Origin: Candidatus Melainabacteria bacterium RIFCSPHIGHO2_02_FULL_34_12
GTDB lineage: Bacteria > Cyanobacteriota > Vampirovibrionia > 2-02-FULL-35-15
DNA length: 64,000 nucleotides
Direction: 5' to 3'
Assembly: GCA_001784555.1 (NCBI GenBank)
Contig: MFRM01000003.1
Location: forward strand, 94,578-158,577
Below are positions 51,052 to 59,808 of the stretch, piece after piece; within the stretch, counting starts at the first letter, position 1; each line of letters opens with the position of its first letter. The translations under genes were made by a program, and so were the position numbers. The notes below the pieces were generated by a model, which made no database searches, was not told the DNA's origin, and saw nothing but the letters and a program-made list of their open reading frames with translations.

Positions 51052-51429
51052 TCAAACTGCCTGCTGAGTCACAGGAACAGATTTTATTGAGTGAATTAAT
51101 CCACATGCTTCTGGAAATTTACTAAGATTTCTGTCTTCACCATCAAGCAAAAGATACTTCTCATTTTTATCTCTTCTAATTGTAAGCCTTATAAGAGTTA
51201 CCCTGTCATTGCCTCGTGTAAAAATAGATTTACAGACTACTGCTGCTTTAAGTTCCCCAGTAACTTGTTCCCTTACTTCAGAACCTCTGGGAGTATAAGT
51301 TACTATAACTTGCTTACCCACCAGAGCTTTGATTTTTGGTCTAAGCTCTGATTTACCTAAAGCAGCATGCTCAATGTATGGATAATGAGGTAACCATGCT
51401 TTTATTCTGTTTATGCCTATGTTAGCCAT
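51052..51429 (-). CDS. Hypothetical protein, 125 aa
   Basis: From ATG 51429 it reads MANIGINRIKAWLPHYPYIE, and the body is beta-rich and basic (KQVIVTYTPRGSEVREQVTG; VTLIRLTIRRD). There is no membrane span. It overlaps the end of the upstream methyltransferase by 8 bases, so the two are coupled. No family was recognised; the basic beta-barrel look could suit nucleic-acid binding, but that is speculation. Confidence 0.6.
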   Translation of the reverse strand: MANIGINRIKAWLPHYPYIEHAALGKSELRPKIKALVGKQVIVTYTPRGSEVREQVTGELKAAVVCKSIFTRGNDRVTLIRLTIRRDKNEKYLLLDGEDRNLSKFPEACGLIHSIKSVPVTQQAV

Positions 51430-52087
51430 TTTTATGTTTTTTGGCAAAAATCCCAAACCATTCTTTGCCGCTTAGTTTTTCCCCGTGTAAACATTTTACA
51501 GGATGCAGTTTATTGATTTCTGTAAAATCCTTGTTAAACAGTTCTCTTAAAAGAGCAGGTTCTATGCCATATGGAGGACCTCCCATTTCTTTGGGTCTCA
51601 TAAAGAAAAGACCTACAACTTTTCCGCCTGGCTTTAAAACATTCTTTAAAAGCTGGATGTACTTCTTCCTTCCTTTAGGATTTATTGCACAGAAGCTTGT
51701 ATGTTCTATTACATAATCAAACTTACTTTTCCACTTTTGTTCATCTATAAGCTTAAAAAAATCTTTTTGTATAAATTGAATATTTTTAATCTTGTTTTTT
51801 TCTTTTATCTCATTACAATATTTAATTGCACCTTTAGAAAAATCAAACCCGTAAACGTCAAATTGTAATTTTTTATTTTTTGCAAAATAAAAAGCGTCAT
51901 GTCCTCTTCCACATCCAAGAACTGCGACCCGCTGAGTCGGTATATCTGCGTATGGGTATTTCTTCAAAATATTGCTGAAATATTTAACAAATGCAGGTGC
52001 AGTGGAGCCAATATCCCAAGGCGTATTACCTTGAATATATTTCTCTTCCCAAAACTGACTTTTACTTACACTTTGTCTTTTAACCAT
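51422..52087 (-). CDS. Thiopurine-methyltransferase-like SAM methyltransferase
   Basis: 221 residues. QFWEEKYIQGNTPWDIGSTAPAF near the start and AVLGCGRGHDAFYFA (SAM motif I) match the TPMT/TehB-like group. The bacterial members methylate selenium, tellurium or sulfur compounds, or other small molecules. It heads a two-gene minus-strand unit divergent from nrdJ. Confidence 0.85.
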   Translation of the reverse strand: MVKRQSVSKSQFWEEKYIQGNTPWDIGSTAPAFVKYFSNILKKYPYADIPTQRVAVLGCGRGHDAFYFAKNKKLQFDVYGFDFSKGAIKYCNEIKEKNKIKNIQFIQKDFFKLIDEQKWKSKFDYVIEHTSFCAINPKGRKKYIQLLKNVLKPGGKVVGLFFMRPKEMGGPPYGIEPALLRELFNKDFTEINKLHPVKCLHGEKLSGKEWFGIFAKKHKNG

Positions 52088-52213
52088 GGTTAAGTATTTT
52101 AAACCTAAAATTATTTACTAATTTGTTCTTTATTTTAAATATAGGCTTTTCCGGATCCAAAAAATCAGGGTACAATATTAGTCTCAAGGAACTACGTAAT
52201 TATATATCCGTCA

Positions 52214-52229
52214 ACACTATATATAGTAG
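52214..52229. promoter_or_regulatory. NrdR-box-like palindrome 1
   Basis: ACACTATATATAGTAG matches the NrdR box consensus ACACWATATWTWGTGT at 14 of 16 positions. NrdR represses ribonucleotide reductase genes in many bacteria. Confidence 0.5.
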
Positions 52230-52440
52230 ATAGACTAAAATCTAAAGGGGTGACATTAAGGACAAGGTTAAAAGAAAATAGGTAGCTCATATAAAATAAA
52301 GGTTCTTTTATTTCTTAAACCTAAAAAAGCAGACAGTATCTCATTGAAAACGTTTGAGACCAAATAAAACCCAGCTACAATAAGCTTTTGAAGGTATTTG
52401 TAAATAAAAAGAACAAACGTAAAAGAAAGAGCACAAAACA

Positions 52441-52566
52441 ATGACAAAAAAAAATAATGGGGTACTATATATCTTTACCACTGCTAATAAAAGACTTAGT
52501 AATGACGATTATCTGAAGATTTTTTTCTGTTTTGACGACACTAAATATAGTGAGGTGGGCAATTAG
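52441..52566 (+). CDS. Possible small protein in the nrdJ leader, 41 aa
   Basis: Begins MTKKNNGVLYIFTTANKRLS and ends KYSEVGN. It has no strong Shine-Dalgarno and contains the second NrdR-like box inside its 3' end. It could be a leader peptide or chance. Confidence 0.3.
   Translation: MTKKNNGVLYIFTTANKRLSNDDYLKIFFCFDDTKYSEVGN
52538..52553. promoter_or_regulatory. NrdR-box-like palindrome 2
   Basis: ACACTAAATATAGTGA matches the consensus at 14 of 16 positions. It lies 115 bases before the nrdJ ATG. The 324-base distance to box 1 is far more than the usual close pairing of NrdR boxes. Confidence 0.5.
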
Positions 52567-52668
52567 ATTAAATGTCTGTTTATCTTTCGCAAGATAGACA
52601 AACAGCACAAGACAAAAAAATAAGATCATAAGGCAATATTAAACAATTAATTTATCAAGGAGACCATA

Positions 52669-55600
52669 ATGGCAATAAGCGTAGTACCAGGTTCAACACC
52701 ACATCAAATTGAAAATAGAATGCAAAAACAAGACACTCTTACAAAAGAAAAGGCGAAGGAAATCTTAGCCATAGATTACAGTTCAAATTTTCCTGAAAAT
52801 GTTCATGATGTGGTCAGAAAACTATACAGTAAGAGGAATGAAAAAGGTGAAGCTATTGAAACCCTTACTCAAACATGGAGAAGAGTTGCTATTTCTGTTG
52901 CCATGGCCAGATTAAAATATGCGCTTAAGCCTCATGAAATTATTCAGATTAGTTTAGAGCGTGCTCTTGAAAATGATGCGGTTTTAAGATCAGCAGCCAG
53001 ATACTATAAAGCAATGGGCGAAAGAAAAATGTTTGCAAATACTCCGGCAAACATTAACGCAAATCCTGAAGTATCCCTGCATGTACTGCAATACGAAGCA
53101 CATGGAGAAATCCTTAACTGGTCTATTCATAAAATCTGGTTGTCAGAAAATGATCTCAGGCAAAAATATGAAAAACTTCCAAAGGCTGAGAAAGAAAAAG
53201 TAAAGAAATGGCTTTCCGATATAAAGGGTGCTTTATCTAATAACAGTTACGGACAGCAACAAAAACTTTTTTACCCTAACGTAATTGAAACAAATAAACA
53301 CGAGATGGCAATGGGTTATTATGCTAGTCGCATAAGAAGACGCGGCGGGCTTGCTGCCTGTGGCGTTACAAACGCTGGTGACAGTCTTGAAGAAATTGAA
53401 AAAGCTGCCAGTGAAATTATGGATGCTACCAAAGGTTCAATGGGAATGGGCATTAACACCAGTACACTCCGTCCATGGCAAACCCCAAACAGTGATGGAA
53501 GCACTGCTTCCGGACCTGATCGTTTTGTTGAAAAATTATTCTGTCCTGCAGGTCAATCAATTGCACAGGGAGGACGTCGTGGTGGTGCATTTATAGAACT
53601 GCGCGACAGCGATCATCCTGACATTACATTTTTTATAGATAAGAAACAACTTCCGAAAGAACCAAACCTTCCGGATATCTACGATAAGATTGATGCAGCT
53701 GCTCCAATCATAGATCCAAATGAATATTCGGATCCTAAGGAATATGAGATTGCTCTTTCTCAGCGTGATTTAAACATCATGCAAAAAGCACTGGAACAGT
53801 TCAGTAAAGCATCTTTTGAATATTTCTCAAAACAACAATACCTGAAAAACTACAACATCTCTGTAAGAGCAGTAAGAGGCTTTATGGATCATGTTGAAAA
53901 AAGAGAATGGTATCCTGCATTGTTTGGAAATGAAACATGGAAAGGAAATCTTTTTGACTTTACTAAACCTGTCCTTGATCCTCAAGGAAATCAAAAAGTT
54001 AATCCTTTAAATAAAGAACCTCTTTTTGAACTTTACTCTATAAGTCTGGAAGAGTTCCCTGAAGCTGAGGAAATGGCTCAAAAACAAGGACTTCAGATAT
54101 TTAAATCCGATGACGGAAAACGTATTCAGGTAAAGCTGGACGGAGTATTTTGTTTCTATGCCGCTGACTTATTTAAAAGAATATGCATTGGAATGGTAAA
54201 TGGAGGAGAACCTGGTATTCAGTTTGCAGACAGGGTAGAAGCAGCAAATGCAAATCATCATATATATGAACTGCATACCTGTAATCCATGCGGCGAACAA
54301 AACCTCCCTGCACAAATCGGAAAAGATGGTTTGGAATACAGAGGAATCTGTAACCTAACTACTCTCCATGCTGCACATAATGATTATTGGGATGAAAGCG
54401 GGAATTATATCTGGGAAAAAATAGAAGAAATTGCAGAACTTGCCACAGAATTTATGGATGATGTTACTACAGTGAGTCATTTCCCTATCCTTACTCAGAA
54501 TTCAACTGCACGCAGAGAAAGAAGAAATGGCGGCGGGTTTGCCGGGATTGCAGAATTCATTGCACGCCAAGAGCTTGAATTTGGCTGTGACAAATCAAAT
54601 AAACTTGTAACTGAACTTTATGATCACCTTGCATCAGCTTCAATCAGAGCAAGCCAAAAACTAGCTGAAGAAAGAGGAGTCTATGAAATTTGGCCAGGTA
54701 GTTCATTTGCCCAAAAAGGAATAAAGGTCAGAAACTGTTGCATGATAAATCAACAACCTACAGGAACTATGGCACAGCTATGCGGTACCTCATGGGGACC
54801 TGAGCCTTTTAACGGAATTGTATTCTCAAGAAAAGTAAGAGATGCTTGGGTAAGTTTTACTGCTCCAGGATTTGAAGAAGCTATGAAGAAACGCAATGCA
54901 TGGCCTCAAACTGAAAAAGAAGTAGAAGAACTTTGCGACAAAATCAGAAAAAATGGAAAGAAAGTTACAGGATTAAGCGAAGTCCCTGAAGAAGTTCAAA
55001 AAATCTTCAGAATAAATACTGAGATTGATCCTCATCCTTATATTGTTCATCTTGCCAGTATTCAAAAAGGCGTTGGAGGACATGCTGAATGTTTCAATGC
55101 TCTTTCAAATACTTGCATGATTAAAGGCGATCTCCCGTGGGAATATGCATGGGAATCTACTCTTATGGGATATAAACTTGGCGTAAAGTCAATTACTTTT
55201 TATCCTGACGGCACCAGACTTAGTCAACCAGTTGAACGACAAGAAAAGAAATCTCAGGAAATTAAGAAGCTAAGCAAATTCCTGCCTTCAAATGAAGTAA
55301 AGGTTGTTTCAGCAAGTACCACTCCTGTTGAAGAACTTCCTGCACAAAAATTAAAGTCAGATCGCAGCAATGTAAGAATAAGACCAAAAAGACTTTATGG
55401 TTTTAATGAGGAAATTCTTTCTCCTGAAGGTCCGGTACATGTACATGTGTACTTTGATGAAAACGGACCCAGGCAAGTATTTGCACATCTGATGAGAGGT
55501 GGCGGAGTAGCTTCAGGAATGATTGAAGCCATCTGTCGCATGGCCACTAAAGCTCTTAAGTGGGGCTGTCCACCTGAAGATGTTGCAAATGGACTTTTAA

Positions 55601-56022
55601 ATATTCAGGGCGGACAAAAAATCATCGGAATTGAAGCTAGTTCTATTCCTGATGCTATTGGAAAAGTATTGAAAGATGCTTGTAAAGGTCAGTATCAGCT
55701 TTCTCTTTTCAATGAAGCTTCAACTAATGGCACAACAAACAATACCAAGGGTACACAAGTTGTTCCTTCTGCTGTAGCACCATCAGTTATTGAAGAAGCA
55801 GTACCACTTCAGACCACTATCAGACAAAAACATGAAATAAAATTTGATGAGAAAATGATGATGCTGGATGATATGGTCAGAGCCAGAATGGACTGGATTG
55901 CTCAGGGCCATGAAACCCAGTGTCCATGCTGTCATTCAGAGTTCACGCATGAATCATTTGGAAACTCAGCATGTAAATCTGGACCAGTTTGCTTAGGTTG
56001 TGGCTGGAGTCACTGCGGGTAG
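52669..56022 (+). CDS. nrdJ: Adenosylcobalamin-dependent ribonucleoside reductase (class II)
   Basis: Makes deoxyribonucleotides with coenzyme B12, independent of oxygen. 1117 residues. The first redox cysteine is in RRGGLAACGVTN near residue 229 and the radical-site motif is HTCNPCGEQNLP near 540. A TSCPD domain lies at about 905-990 (PVHVHVYFDENG) and the C-terminal zinc ribbon is CPCCHSEF..CLGCGWSHCG. AGGAG sits 7 bases before the ATG. The length is typical of the long NrdJ form. It depends on the vitamin sensed by the riboswitch at 45.6 kb, though the two are 7 kb apart. Confidence 0.95.
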   Translation: MAISVVPGSTPHQIENRMQKQDTLTKEKAKEILAIDYSSNFPENVHDVVRKLYSKRNEKGEAIETLTQTWRRVAISVAMARLKYALKPHEIIQISLERALENDAVLRSAARYYKAMGERKMFANTPANINANPEVSLHVLQYEAHGEILNWSIHKIWLSENDLRQKYEKLPKAEKEKVKKWLSDIKGALSNNSYGQQQKLFYPNVIETNKHEMAMGYYASRIRRRGGLAACGVTNAGDSLEEIEKAASEIMDATKGSMGMGINTSTLRPWQTPNSDGSTASGPDRFVEKLFCPAGQSIAQGGRRGGAFIELRDSDHPDITFFIDKKQLPKEPNLPDIYDKIDAAAPIIDPNEYSDPKEYEIALSQRDLNIMQKALEQFSKASFEYFSKQQYLKNYNISVRAVRGFMDHVEKREWYPALFGNETWKGNLFDFTKPVLDPQGNQKVNPLNKEPLFELYSISLEEFPEAEEMAQKQGLQIFKSDDGKRIQVKLDGVFCFYAADLFKRICIGMVNGGEPGIQFADRVEAANANHHIYELHTCNPCGEQNLPAQIGKDGLEYRGICNLTTLHAAHNDYWDESGNYIWEKIEEIAELATEFMDDVTTVSHFPILTQNSTARRERRNGGGFAGIAEFIARQELEFGCDKSNKLVTELYDHLASASIRASQKLAEERGVYEIWPGSSFAQKGIKVRNCCMINQQPTGTMAQLCGTSWGPEPFNGIVFSRKVRDAWVSFTAPGFEEAMKKRNAWPQTEKEVEELCDKIRKNGKKVTGLSEVPEEVQKIFRINTEIDPHPYIVHLASIQKGVGGHAECFNALSNTCMIKGDLPWEYAWESTLMGYKLGVKSITFYPDGTRLSQPVERQEKKSQEIKKLSKFLPSNEVKVVSASTTPVEELPAQKLKSDRSNVRIRPKRLYGFNEEILSPEGPVHVHVYFDENGPRQVFAHLMRGGGVASGMIEAICRMATKALKWGCPPEDVANGLLNIQGGQKIIGIEASSIPDAIGKVLKDACKGQYQLSLFNEASTNGTTNNTKGTQVVPSAVAPSVIEEAVPLQTTIRQKHEIKFDEKMMMLDDMVRARMDWIAQGHETQCPCCHSEFTHESFGNSACKSGPVCLGCGWSHCG

Positions 56023-56047
56023 AAGAAAGGCTTAAGAAGTCAGGTCG

Positions 56048-56926
56048 CTAACTAACTGTAACTTTTTCTTTTTTAACACAATGGCTCTCAAAAACCTCCA
56101 ACCCTTTTTTACACTCATCGGTAAGATCATAAGTTAAGTGCTGAAAGTAAGTAGAGTAAAAATCTCTGGAAATAAGAACTTTTTCCTGGGCTTTTTTAAC
56201 GACTTTGTCAAACATGGTTGAAAGACCAATACTTTTTGCTTGTTTAATTTTTTCAGCAAACAAGGACAAGTCAAGACCTGCCCTTACAGCTTCTTTTCTT
56301 ACTACCCACATTCCATATACCATTGGAAGTCCTGTGTACTTTTTCCACAATGATCCTAAGTCATAAATAAAAACGTTTCGCGGCATCTTTGAATATTCAT
56401 GAAGTGCATGATCACCTATTAACAGATATGCAGGATATTTATTACCTTGTAGGGGCGTTTCGCGAAACGCCCCTACATCGATAATCTCAAAATCTACATG
56501 GATTTTCAAAAATTCTTTAAATATGATTTGCAATAATTTATTTGATGTTGCAGATGCATATGTAAGGGCTATCTTTGCACCGTCAAGTTCTTCTATAGGA
56601 AAGCTTGAAAAGAGCAAAACACTGTCACTAGGACCATTTGAGGCAATACATAAATCTGCAATTGGCATTAATTTATCTTTATTTTCAAGATACGTTAGCG
56701 ACGACACAGGAGCTATATCTATTTCACTGTTTAAAATTAATTCATTTAATTTACTTGGAACAGCATTTATAATATTTGCATTTATTTTTACTTCACCTGA
56801 TTCAATGGGCAAATTAATCGGCAAACAGTTTATAAAATCTACCTGCCCTAGAACTAATTCTTCGCCGGTTCGTTCAGATCTGTTCTTTATATCGTTGTGC
56901 AATTGGCATTCTCCATCCATGTCCAA
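56048..56926 (-). CDS. mqnA: Chorismate dehydratase (menaquinone, futalosine pathway)
   Basis: First committed enzyme of the futalosine route to menaquinone, dehydrating chorismate. The periplasmic-binding-like fold starts with LGQVDFINCLPINLPIE, and TYASATSNKLLQIIF and LLIGDHALHEY follow. The start overlaps nadE by 53 bases; the conserved part begins only at about residue 26, so the first residues are uncertain. A perfect palindrome (56449-56476) is read in frame as VGAFRETPLQ. It is the last gene of the minus-strand run lipoprotein-oppC-nadE-mqnA. Confidence 0.9.
   Translation of the reverse strand: MDMDGECQLHNDIKNRSERTGEELVLGQVDFINCLPINLPIESGEVKINANIINAVPSKLNELILNSEIDIAPVSSLTYLENKDKLMPIADLCIASNGPSDSVLLFSSFPIEELDGAKIALTYASATSNKLLQIIFKEFLKIHVDFEIIDVGAFRETPLQGNKYPAYLLIGDHALHEYSKMPRNVFIYDLGSLWKKYTGLPMVYGMWVVRKEAVRAGLDLSLFAEKIKQAKSIGLSTMFDKVVKKAQEKVLISRDFYSTYFQHLTYDLTDECKKGLEVFESHCVKKEKVTVS
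56449..56476. repeat. 28-base palindrome inside mqnA, perfect
   Basis: GTAGGGGCGTTTCG and its exact reverse complement, read in frame as DVGAFRETPLQ. Confidence 0.92.
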
Positions 56927-58544
56927 ATGATCTGCTGGTTAGCTTTAAACCTGGTGCTGCCTGTTCTCTTTTATATTCACTTGAGTCTATCATATTACAA
57001 ACTTTTTGAACTGTCTCTTTTTTAATTCCATTTTTTAACATTTCTTTTAATGGTATATGTTCTTCTACATATGCATTTAAAATTTTATCTAGTTCATTAT
57101 AAGGGGGCAAAACATCCTGATCAGTTTGATTTGGTTTCAATTCAGCTGTTGGTGCTTTTGTAAGAATATTATTCGGTATTAATTCTTTACCTTCTTTTTG
57201 ATTTATATATCTTGCTAATTTATATACTGTAGTTTTTGGCAGATCAGAAATAACTGCAAGTCCACCGCACATATCTCCATATAAAGTGCAATATCCTGTT
57301 GCCAGCTCACTTTTATTTCCAGTCGAAAGAACCAGAGCACCACTTTGATTTGAAAGTGCCATTAATATAAGTCCCCTGATTCTTGCCTGAATATTTTCTT
57401 CTGTTGGGGCTTGATTAGTCAAGTCCTTATTTTCTTTTAAGTCAGGTCCTAATAAATTTAAAAATGCTTTAAATGGATCTTCTATTGATAAAGTTTTAGT
57501 TTCTATTCCTAGATTCTCTGCATGTTTTTTAGCATCAATTTTACTTAAATCAGTTGTGTATCGTGACGGCATTAAAACTCCAAGTACATTTTCTTTTCCT
57601 AGTGCATAAACAGCAAGCGTAGCTGTTAATGCTGAATCAATACCACCGGATAAACCAATGATTACTTTTTTAAATCCACATTTTCTTACATAATCCCGAA
57701 GTCCGCAGATTATTGCTTGCAATAGTTCCTCTTCATCATTCGGGAGACGTCCTGCTGGAGCGTCTTTACATTGCTTCTTATCGTTAATTTCATAAAATTG
57801 CAAATCTTCTTCGAAACTTTTTAATCTTATAAGAGTATTTCCATCTTTATCTACGACACAGGAATTTCCATCAAAAATTAAATCATCATTTCCACCTACC
57901 TGATTAACATAAATAATAGAAATGCTATATTTTTTTGCACATTGTTTCAATATATTTTCTCTTACAGTTGGTTTACCTATAAAATACGGTGATGATGATG
58001 AATTTACTAGTAGATCAATTTTTTCTTTTGTAAGTTCTTCCATAGGATCAAGATGATATCTGGGTTTAGTCCATTCCAGGCTGTCATGCCAGATATCCTC
58101 ACAGACAGAGAGTCCTATTGATTTACCTGCGACTTTAACCACACATGTTTTTCCCCCACCTTCAAAATATCTGTCTTCATCAAAAACATCATATGTCGGA
58201 AGAAGGATTTTCTGATATGTGTTTTTTATTTCACCATTCTGAATAAATGCAAGGGAATTAAATGAAGGTTTCCCATCTCCTTTATTTTCTTCAGCAAAAC
58301 CTACAATAACTGCAATATCTGATTTAATTTTTTCAGCTAGCAATTTTAGATATTTTTTATTGTCTTCTATAAATTGTTTTTTTAGCAAAAGATCCTTTGG
58401 AGGATATCCACATAAAGCAAGCTCAGAAAAAATAATAAGTTTTGCGCCTTGTTTCTCTGCAATAGAAATATTCTGAAAGATTTTATTTAAATTATTTTCA
58501 AAATCACCTATGGTCGGATTTATTTGTGCAAGAGCGATTTTCAT
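56874..58544 (-). CDS. nadE: Glutamine-dependent NAD+ synthetase
   Basis: Amidates deamido-NAD to NAD. 556 residues: an N-terminal nitrilase-type glutaminase (FSELALCGYPP, LSVCEDIW with the catalytic Cys, and Glu/Lys partners) and a C-terminal synthetase with the ATP loop IGLSGGIDSALTA. The C-terminal PGLKLTSRSFGHGWRMPIAQRY is the usual end. A worn palindrome (57742-57769) encodes KDAPAGRLPND in the linker between the domains. Confidence 0.94.
   Translation of the reverse strand: MKIALAQINPTIGDFENNLNKIFQNISIAEKQGAKLIIFSELALCGYPPKDLLLKKQFIEDNKKYLKLLAEKIKSDIAVIVGFAEENKGDGKPSFNSLAFIQNGEIKNTYQKILLPTYDVFDEDRYFEGGGKTCVVKVAGKSIGLSVCEDIWHDSLEWTKPRYHLDPMEELTKEKIDLLVNSSSSPYFIGKPTVRENILKQCAKKYSISIIYVNQVGGNDDLIFDGNSCVVDKDGNTLIRLKSFEEDLQFYEINDKKQCKDAPAGRLPNDEEELLQAIICGLRDYVRKCGFKKVIIGLSGGIDSALTATLAVYALGKENVLGVLMPSRYTTDLSKIDAKKHAENLGIETKTLSIEDPFKAFLNLLGPDLKENKDLTNQAPTEENIQARIRGLILMALSNQSGALVLSTGNKSELATGYCTLYGDMCGGLAVISDLPKTTVYKLARYINQKEGKELIPNNILTKAPTAELKPNQTDQDVLPPYNELDKILNAYVEEHIPLKEMLKNGIKKETVQKVCNMIDSSEYKREQAAPGLKLTSRSFGHGWRMPIAQRYKEQI
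57742..57769. repeat. 28-base palindrome inside nadE, degenerate
   Basis: GGGAGACGTCCTGC then TGGAGCGTCTTTAC, resembling GTAGAGACGTCCTGC with its reverse complement. It lies in the inter-domain linker. Confidence 0.65.
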
Positions 58545-58560
58545 GACATAATTAATTATG

Positions 58561-59400
58561 TCATATATAAATTTCCTTCGGCTGGTTCATCTCAGCTAAA
58601 AAATCGCCAATAATGTTTAAACTTAAGACAGTAAGCATAATCATTATGCTTGGATAAAGAATTAGATTTGTATGTGTATTTAGAAATTGCCATCCATCAC
58701 TGGCAAGCGTTCCCCAACTGCATCTTGGAGGAGATAATCCAAGTCCAAGAAAACTAAGAGTAGATTCAGCAATGATTGCCCTGGGCATTGTAAAAGTTAT
58801 TGCCACTAAAATTGGATTTAAAATGTTTGGCAATAAATGTTTAAAAAATATTCTGGTATCGGTCAGTCCGATTGACTTTGCTGAGAGAATATAATCATGT
58901 TCTTTCAGCTTTAAAATCTCAGCTCTGCTTAATCTGGCTACATCCATCCAGCTTATAAGTCCGATTGCAAATAAAATTCCTGTAGTGGACCTACTAAAAA
59001 TCAGCCCAATAATGCTTAAAACCAGAAGATCAGGAAGTGAATAAATTATATCTATTAACCTGGTTATAAAAAAATCAACTCTGCCTCCAAACATTGCTGC
59101 TATTGTGCCTAATAAAAGTCCGACAAATAGTGCAATCAGTGCAGTTACAATAGCTACAAGAAGTGATAACCTGGCACCATAAATTAATCTGGCTAGCATA
59201 TCCCGCCCAAGCTGATCAGTACCAAGAGGATGCTCAAAAGAAGATGATTTAAGTATCATGTCCTGATCCTGCGCATCAAAAGAATATTTACCAAAAGTTA
59301 AGCCAAGAAAAGAAAATATAACAAGTAAAATTAAAAAAATAACAAAAATAAAAGACAAAAACGTAGTTTTATTTTTTAAAAGTTTAGAAATAAAATTCAC
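58561..59400 (-). CDS. Peptide/nickel-type ABC transporter permease (OppC/DppC)
   Basis: 279 residues, one N-terminal span then five. HPLGTDQLGRDMLARLIYGAR is the OppC/DppC signature and the EAA loop reads EHDYILSAKSIGLTDTRIFFKHLLPN. It imports oligopeptides or similar solutes with a partner permease, ATPases and a binding protein, none of which is adjacent. It ends 17 bases before nadE. Confidence 0.9.
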   Translation of the reverse strand: MNFISKLLKNKTTFLSFIFVIFLILLVIFSFLGLTFGKYSFDAQDQDMILKSSSFEHPLGTDQLGRDMLARLIYGARLSLLVAIVTALIALFVGLLLGTIAAMFGGRVDFFITRLIDIIYSLPDLLVLSIIGLIFSRSTTGILFAIGLISWMDVARLSRAEILKLKEHDYILSAKSIGLTDTRIFFKHLLPNILNPILVAITFTMPRAIIAESTLSFLGLGLSPPRCSWGTLASDGWQFLNTHTNLILYPSIMIMLTVLSLNIIGDFLAEMNQPKEIYI

Positions 59401-59402
59401 GA

Positions 59403-59783
59403 TTAGCTTTTATTGTTTGCCTCTAAAGAAGCCTGGATTTCCTCAATCATTTTATACATTTGTTTTGCATCTTCAAGGTTTGGATTTAATGCAAGTGCCT
59501 TTACAAAGTTTTCTTTTGCCATAGGATATTTAACTTTTGGTGGCTTGTTTTGATCCTGGCATAATGCGAGCCCATAATCTGAATAAGCCTGAGCCAGAAG
59601 TGTTTTTATCGGTACAGAGTCAGGATTTAATTTTAGTTCATTTTCCAGGATTTTAATTGCTTTAGGGAATTCGCCTTTTTGTGAATGGTTTTGTGCTCTG
59701 GTCATGGGATCTACAAATGTACAGCCCTGGCTTATTCCAATAAAACAAATAAAAATAATGATTAATGTAATGTATTGTTTCAT
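59403..59783 (-). CDS. TPR lipoprotein
   Basis: 126 residues: a signal sequence with lipobox GISQGC (Cys21), then tetratricopeptide-like repeats (FPKAIKILENELKLNPDS; AKENFVKALALNPNLEDAK). It is probably anchored in the membrane as a scaffold. It overlaps the plausible leader of serS but not its chosen start. It is the first gene of the minus-strand run with oppC, nadE and mqnA. Confidence 0.8.
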   Translation of the reverse strand: MKQYITLIIIFICFIGISQGCTFVDPMTRAQNHSQKGEFPKAIKILENELKLNPDSVPIKTLLAQAYSDYGLALCQDQNKPPKVKYPMAKENFVKALALNPNLEDAKQMYKMIEEIQASLEANNKS

Positions 59784-59808
59784 AAGATATTTATATTATA
59801 CTAAGTTT

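Larger units (their letters stand above)
52088..52668 (+). other. Long leader upstream of nrdJ
   Basis: This 581-base stretch has no large gene. It holds two NrdR-box-like palindromes (52214 and 52538), a possible 41-codon gene (52441-52566), and a hairpin at 52574-52606 built on TGTCT..ATCTT/AAGATAGACA. It ends with the strong nrdJ ribosome binding site. No B12 riboswitch signature was found here although nrdJ is B12-dependent. Confidence 0.6.
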
